Position numbers and translations under genes: made by a program
Assembly: GCA_023432565.1 (NCBI GenBank)
Contig: JAEYUL010000181.1
Span: 1 to 33,704 of the forward strand
From: Actinomycetes bacterium
Lineage (GTDB): Bacteria > Actinomycetota > Actinomycetes > Actinomycetales > Cellulomonadaceae
DNA: 33,704 nucleotides
Direction of reading: 5' to 3'
Notes under the pieces: model-generated
Told to the model about the DNA's origin: nothing
Database searches by the model: none
Seen by the model: only the letters and a program-made list of their open reading frames with translations
In this document: positions 32,607 through 33,704 of the stretch, piece by piece
Position numbering within the stretch: the first letter of the stretch is position 1
Layout: the number at the start of each line of letters is the position of its first letter

Positions 32607-33221
32607 CTACGAGCCGGCCGCCTGCATCGCGTCCGCCACCGGGTCGCGCTCGTCGGCCTCCCGCAGCCCCGCCACGACGCCGGCACGGTCGGCCTCGGAG
32701 CGGTTCTGGCTGAGCTTCGCCTTGCCCTCGACCCGCTCGACGACGAGCTCGATCCCGACGATCGCGCGCAGCTGCTTGGTCACGAAGACCTCCGGCGCGT
32801 CCGTCACGGCCCACGGCTGAGCGCGGTGGGCCTCGTGCGCGTCGGTCAGCCGCGTCAGCAGGTCGCGCAGCCACGCCGGGTCGTCGTGCACCGTGACGCG
32901 GCCCGTCAGGTGCACCGCGGAGTAGTTCCACGTGGGCACGACCCGGCCGTGCTCCGCCTTGGAGGCGTACCAGGACGGCGAGACGTACGCCTGCGGTCCC
33001 GCGACGATCGCGAGGCCCGGTGTGCCCGGCTCGATCGACCGCCACTGCGGGTTCCCGCGCGCCATGTGCGCGACGAGCCGGTCGTCGTGCCACAGCACGG
33101 GCAGGAGCGTCGCGAGCGGGAAGCCGTCCGGCCCGACCGTCACGAGCTCGGCCGAGCCGACCTCACGCACCAGCGCACGCGCGTCGTCGTCGGTGATCGC
33201 GTTGAACACGGGGACGTACAT
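32607..33221 (-). CDS. FMN-binding split-barrel protein, PaiB family
   Basis: A 204-aa protein of the PaiB/FMN-binding negative regulator family. Typical segments are MYVPVFNAITDDDARALVREVGSAELVTVGPDG, PLATLLPVLWHDDRLVAHMARGNPQWRSI, and IVAGPQAYVSPSWYASKAEHGRVVPTWNYSAVHLTGRVTVHDDPAWLRDLLTRLTDAHE. The C-terminal IVGIELVVERVEGKAKLSQNRSEADRAGVVAGL (GK.KLSQN) is the family hallmark. Such proteins have a flavin-binding split barrel; Bacillus PaiB represses sporulation and protease genes, but no such role can be inferred here. ATG 33221. It is divergent from the HAD remnant. Confidence 0.92.
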   Translation of the reverse strand: MYVPVFNAITDDDARALVREVGSAELVTVGPDGFPLATLLPVLWHDDRLVAHMARGNPQWRSIEPGTPGLAIVAGPQAYVSPSWYASKAEHGRVVPTWNYSAVHLTGRVTVHDDPAWLRDLLTRLTDAHEAHRAQPWAVTDAPEVFVTKQLRAIVGIELVVERVEGKAKLSQNRSEADRAGVVAGLREADERDPVADAMQAAGS

Positions 33222-33260
33222 GCGGCGAGACTAGACGGCGCTGTCGCCGTGTTCTCCGGC

Positions 33261-33419
33261 GTGACGATCAGGGGGCTGCTGCTCGGCTTCTACGGGACGG
33301 TCGTGCACGACGACGACGAGCCGTACGGGGTCGCGGCGCGCCGGGCGGCGACCGCGCACCAAACGTGGACGGTCCCCGACCTTCGGCCTCTGCGCGACCT
33401 GGTCCGCGCGCAGACCTGA
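33261..33419 (+). pseudogene. Probable remnant of a HAD-superfamily hydrolase
   Basis: A 52-codon frame from GTG 33261 reads VTIRGLLLGFYGTVVHDDDE and ends RPLRDLVRAQT. The first 20 residues look like motif I of HAD phosphatases (hhhDFYGTLVHEDD), but the nucleophile Asp position is Gly (GGC, one base from GAC). The rest of the enzyme, normally about 200 aa, is missing. The end resembles a HAD C-terminal dLrpLxdLv tail, so an internal deletion joining both ends is plausible. No clear ribosome site. It could instead be a short gene of unknown role. Confidence 0.5.
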
Positions 33420-33434
33420 AGGAGCCCGTCCGCG

Positions 33435-33485
33435 ACCGACGGCACAGCGTGGACCGACGGCACCGCGTGGACCGACGTCACCGCC
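33435..33485. repeat. 18-bp direct repeats
   Basis: ACCGACGGCAC(A/C)GCGTGG occurs at 33435-33452 and 33453-33470, followed by the partial ACCGACGTCACCGCC (33471-33485). Two full units and one degraded, in the short gap after the HAD remnant. Confidence 0.75.
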
Positions 33486-33531
33486 ACGACGGACGGCAAG
33501 GTGGGGCCTCACGACGCGGGCAGGTCAGCCC

Positions 33532-33704
33532 TCAGGTCGGGGGCACGACGCGACGGCCGGGAGCCAGCGGCGGCACAGAGTCGAACGGGACCGGCCGCTC
33601 GACCGGTTCCGTCCGGTGCACCGGCGCGGGCGGCTCCATCCGGAACGTCGGCGGCGGGACCACGGGCTCCGGGCCGGATGGCGCAGGCGGCTGCAGGCCG
33701 GGCG
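33532..33704 (-). CDS. Pro-rich C-terminus of an unidentified protein (N-terminus beyond window)
   Basis: On the minus strand a frame is open from the window edge to TGA at 33534-33532 and encodes 56 residues. It begins PGLQPPAPSGPEPVVPPPTF and ends PFDSVPPLAPGRRVVPPT. Third codon positions are almost all G or C, as in real genes here, while the other two minus frames give Arg- or Ala-rich shadow sequence. This looks like a disordered Pro-rich tail of a larger protein. Family unknown. Confidence 0.6.
   Translation of the reverse strand, partial: PGLQPPAPSGPEPVVPPPTFRMEPPAPVHRTEPVERPVPFDSVPPLAPGRRVVPPT

Noticed and set aside
1..33704. Mobile element, prophage or genomic island
   Set aside because: No transposase, integrase, phage gene, tRNA-associated direct repeat or clear shift in base composition was seen.

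Overview
ORGANISM. The window is very GC-rich (roughly 70-75% by eye), densely coding, and uses many GTG starts and 4-nt stop/start overlaps. Its content is actinobacterial: a WhiB/WhiD protein, a BldM-type regulator, GuaB3, an IdeR/DtxR iron box, a CIRCE-controlled groES, a phosphoketolase-Pta-AckA operon, and a secreted esterase with a Pro/Thr linker and a family-2 carbohydrate-binding module. A Cellulomonas-like member of the Micrococcales fits best; this is an inference from gene content, not a database match. LAYOUT. 1-2753 (minus): truncated two-TM membrane protein, DUF3817 protein and guaA. 2973-6574 (plus): two overlapping genes for a heterodimeric ABC exporter whose ATPase motifs are split between the subunits. 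6722-8075 (minus): an unrecognised 138-aa protein and a SURF1 protein. 8355-14165 (plus): xfp-pta-ackA, closed by a strong hairpin. 14289-15941 (minus): succinate-semialdehyde-type dehydrogenase. 16183-20223 (plus): four-gene iron-siderophore importer behind an IdeR-type box that overlaps its predicted promoter. 20315-22862: bacterial PH-domain protein, guaB3 (minus) and a DEDDh exonuclease. 22951-23130: twelve 15-bp tandem repeats. 23193-24482 (minus): secreted esterase-CBM2. 24712-29281: guaB, BldM-like regulator and MerR regulator (all minus), whiD/whiB3 (plus), groES (minus). 29527-31871 (plus): THUMP-like methyltransferase and a YbdK-type glutamate-cysteine ligase. 31926-33221 (minus): hypothetical membrane protein and PaiB-like protein. 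33261-33419: probable remnant of a HAD hydrolase. 33532-33704 (minus): Pro-rich C-terminus of a gene that continues beyond the window. HOW IT FITS TOGETHER. groES, whiD/whiB3, bldM, guaB, guaB3 and guaA follow a conserved actinobacterial neighbourhood, known from Streptomyces and Mycobacterium around groES-whiD-bldM-guaB. Here it is opened up by metabolic and transport cassettes. Xfp makes acetyl phosphate from xylulose-5-P or fructose-6-P; AckA turns it into acetate plus ATP and Pta into acetyl-CoA, which suits an organism living on plant sugars. GuaB and GuaA make GMP. Nothing in the window is a clearly new defence or mobile system. The most unusual items are the extreme split of ATPase motifs in the ABC pair, the 15-bp minisatellite, the degenerate sensor domains of the BldM-like and MerR-like regulators, and the HAD remnant without its nucleophile. 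No tRNA, rRNA, CRISPR array, transposase or integrase was seen.
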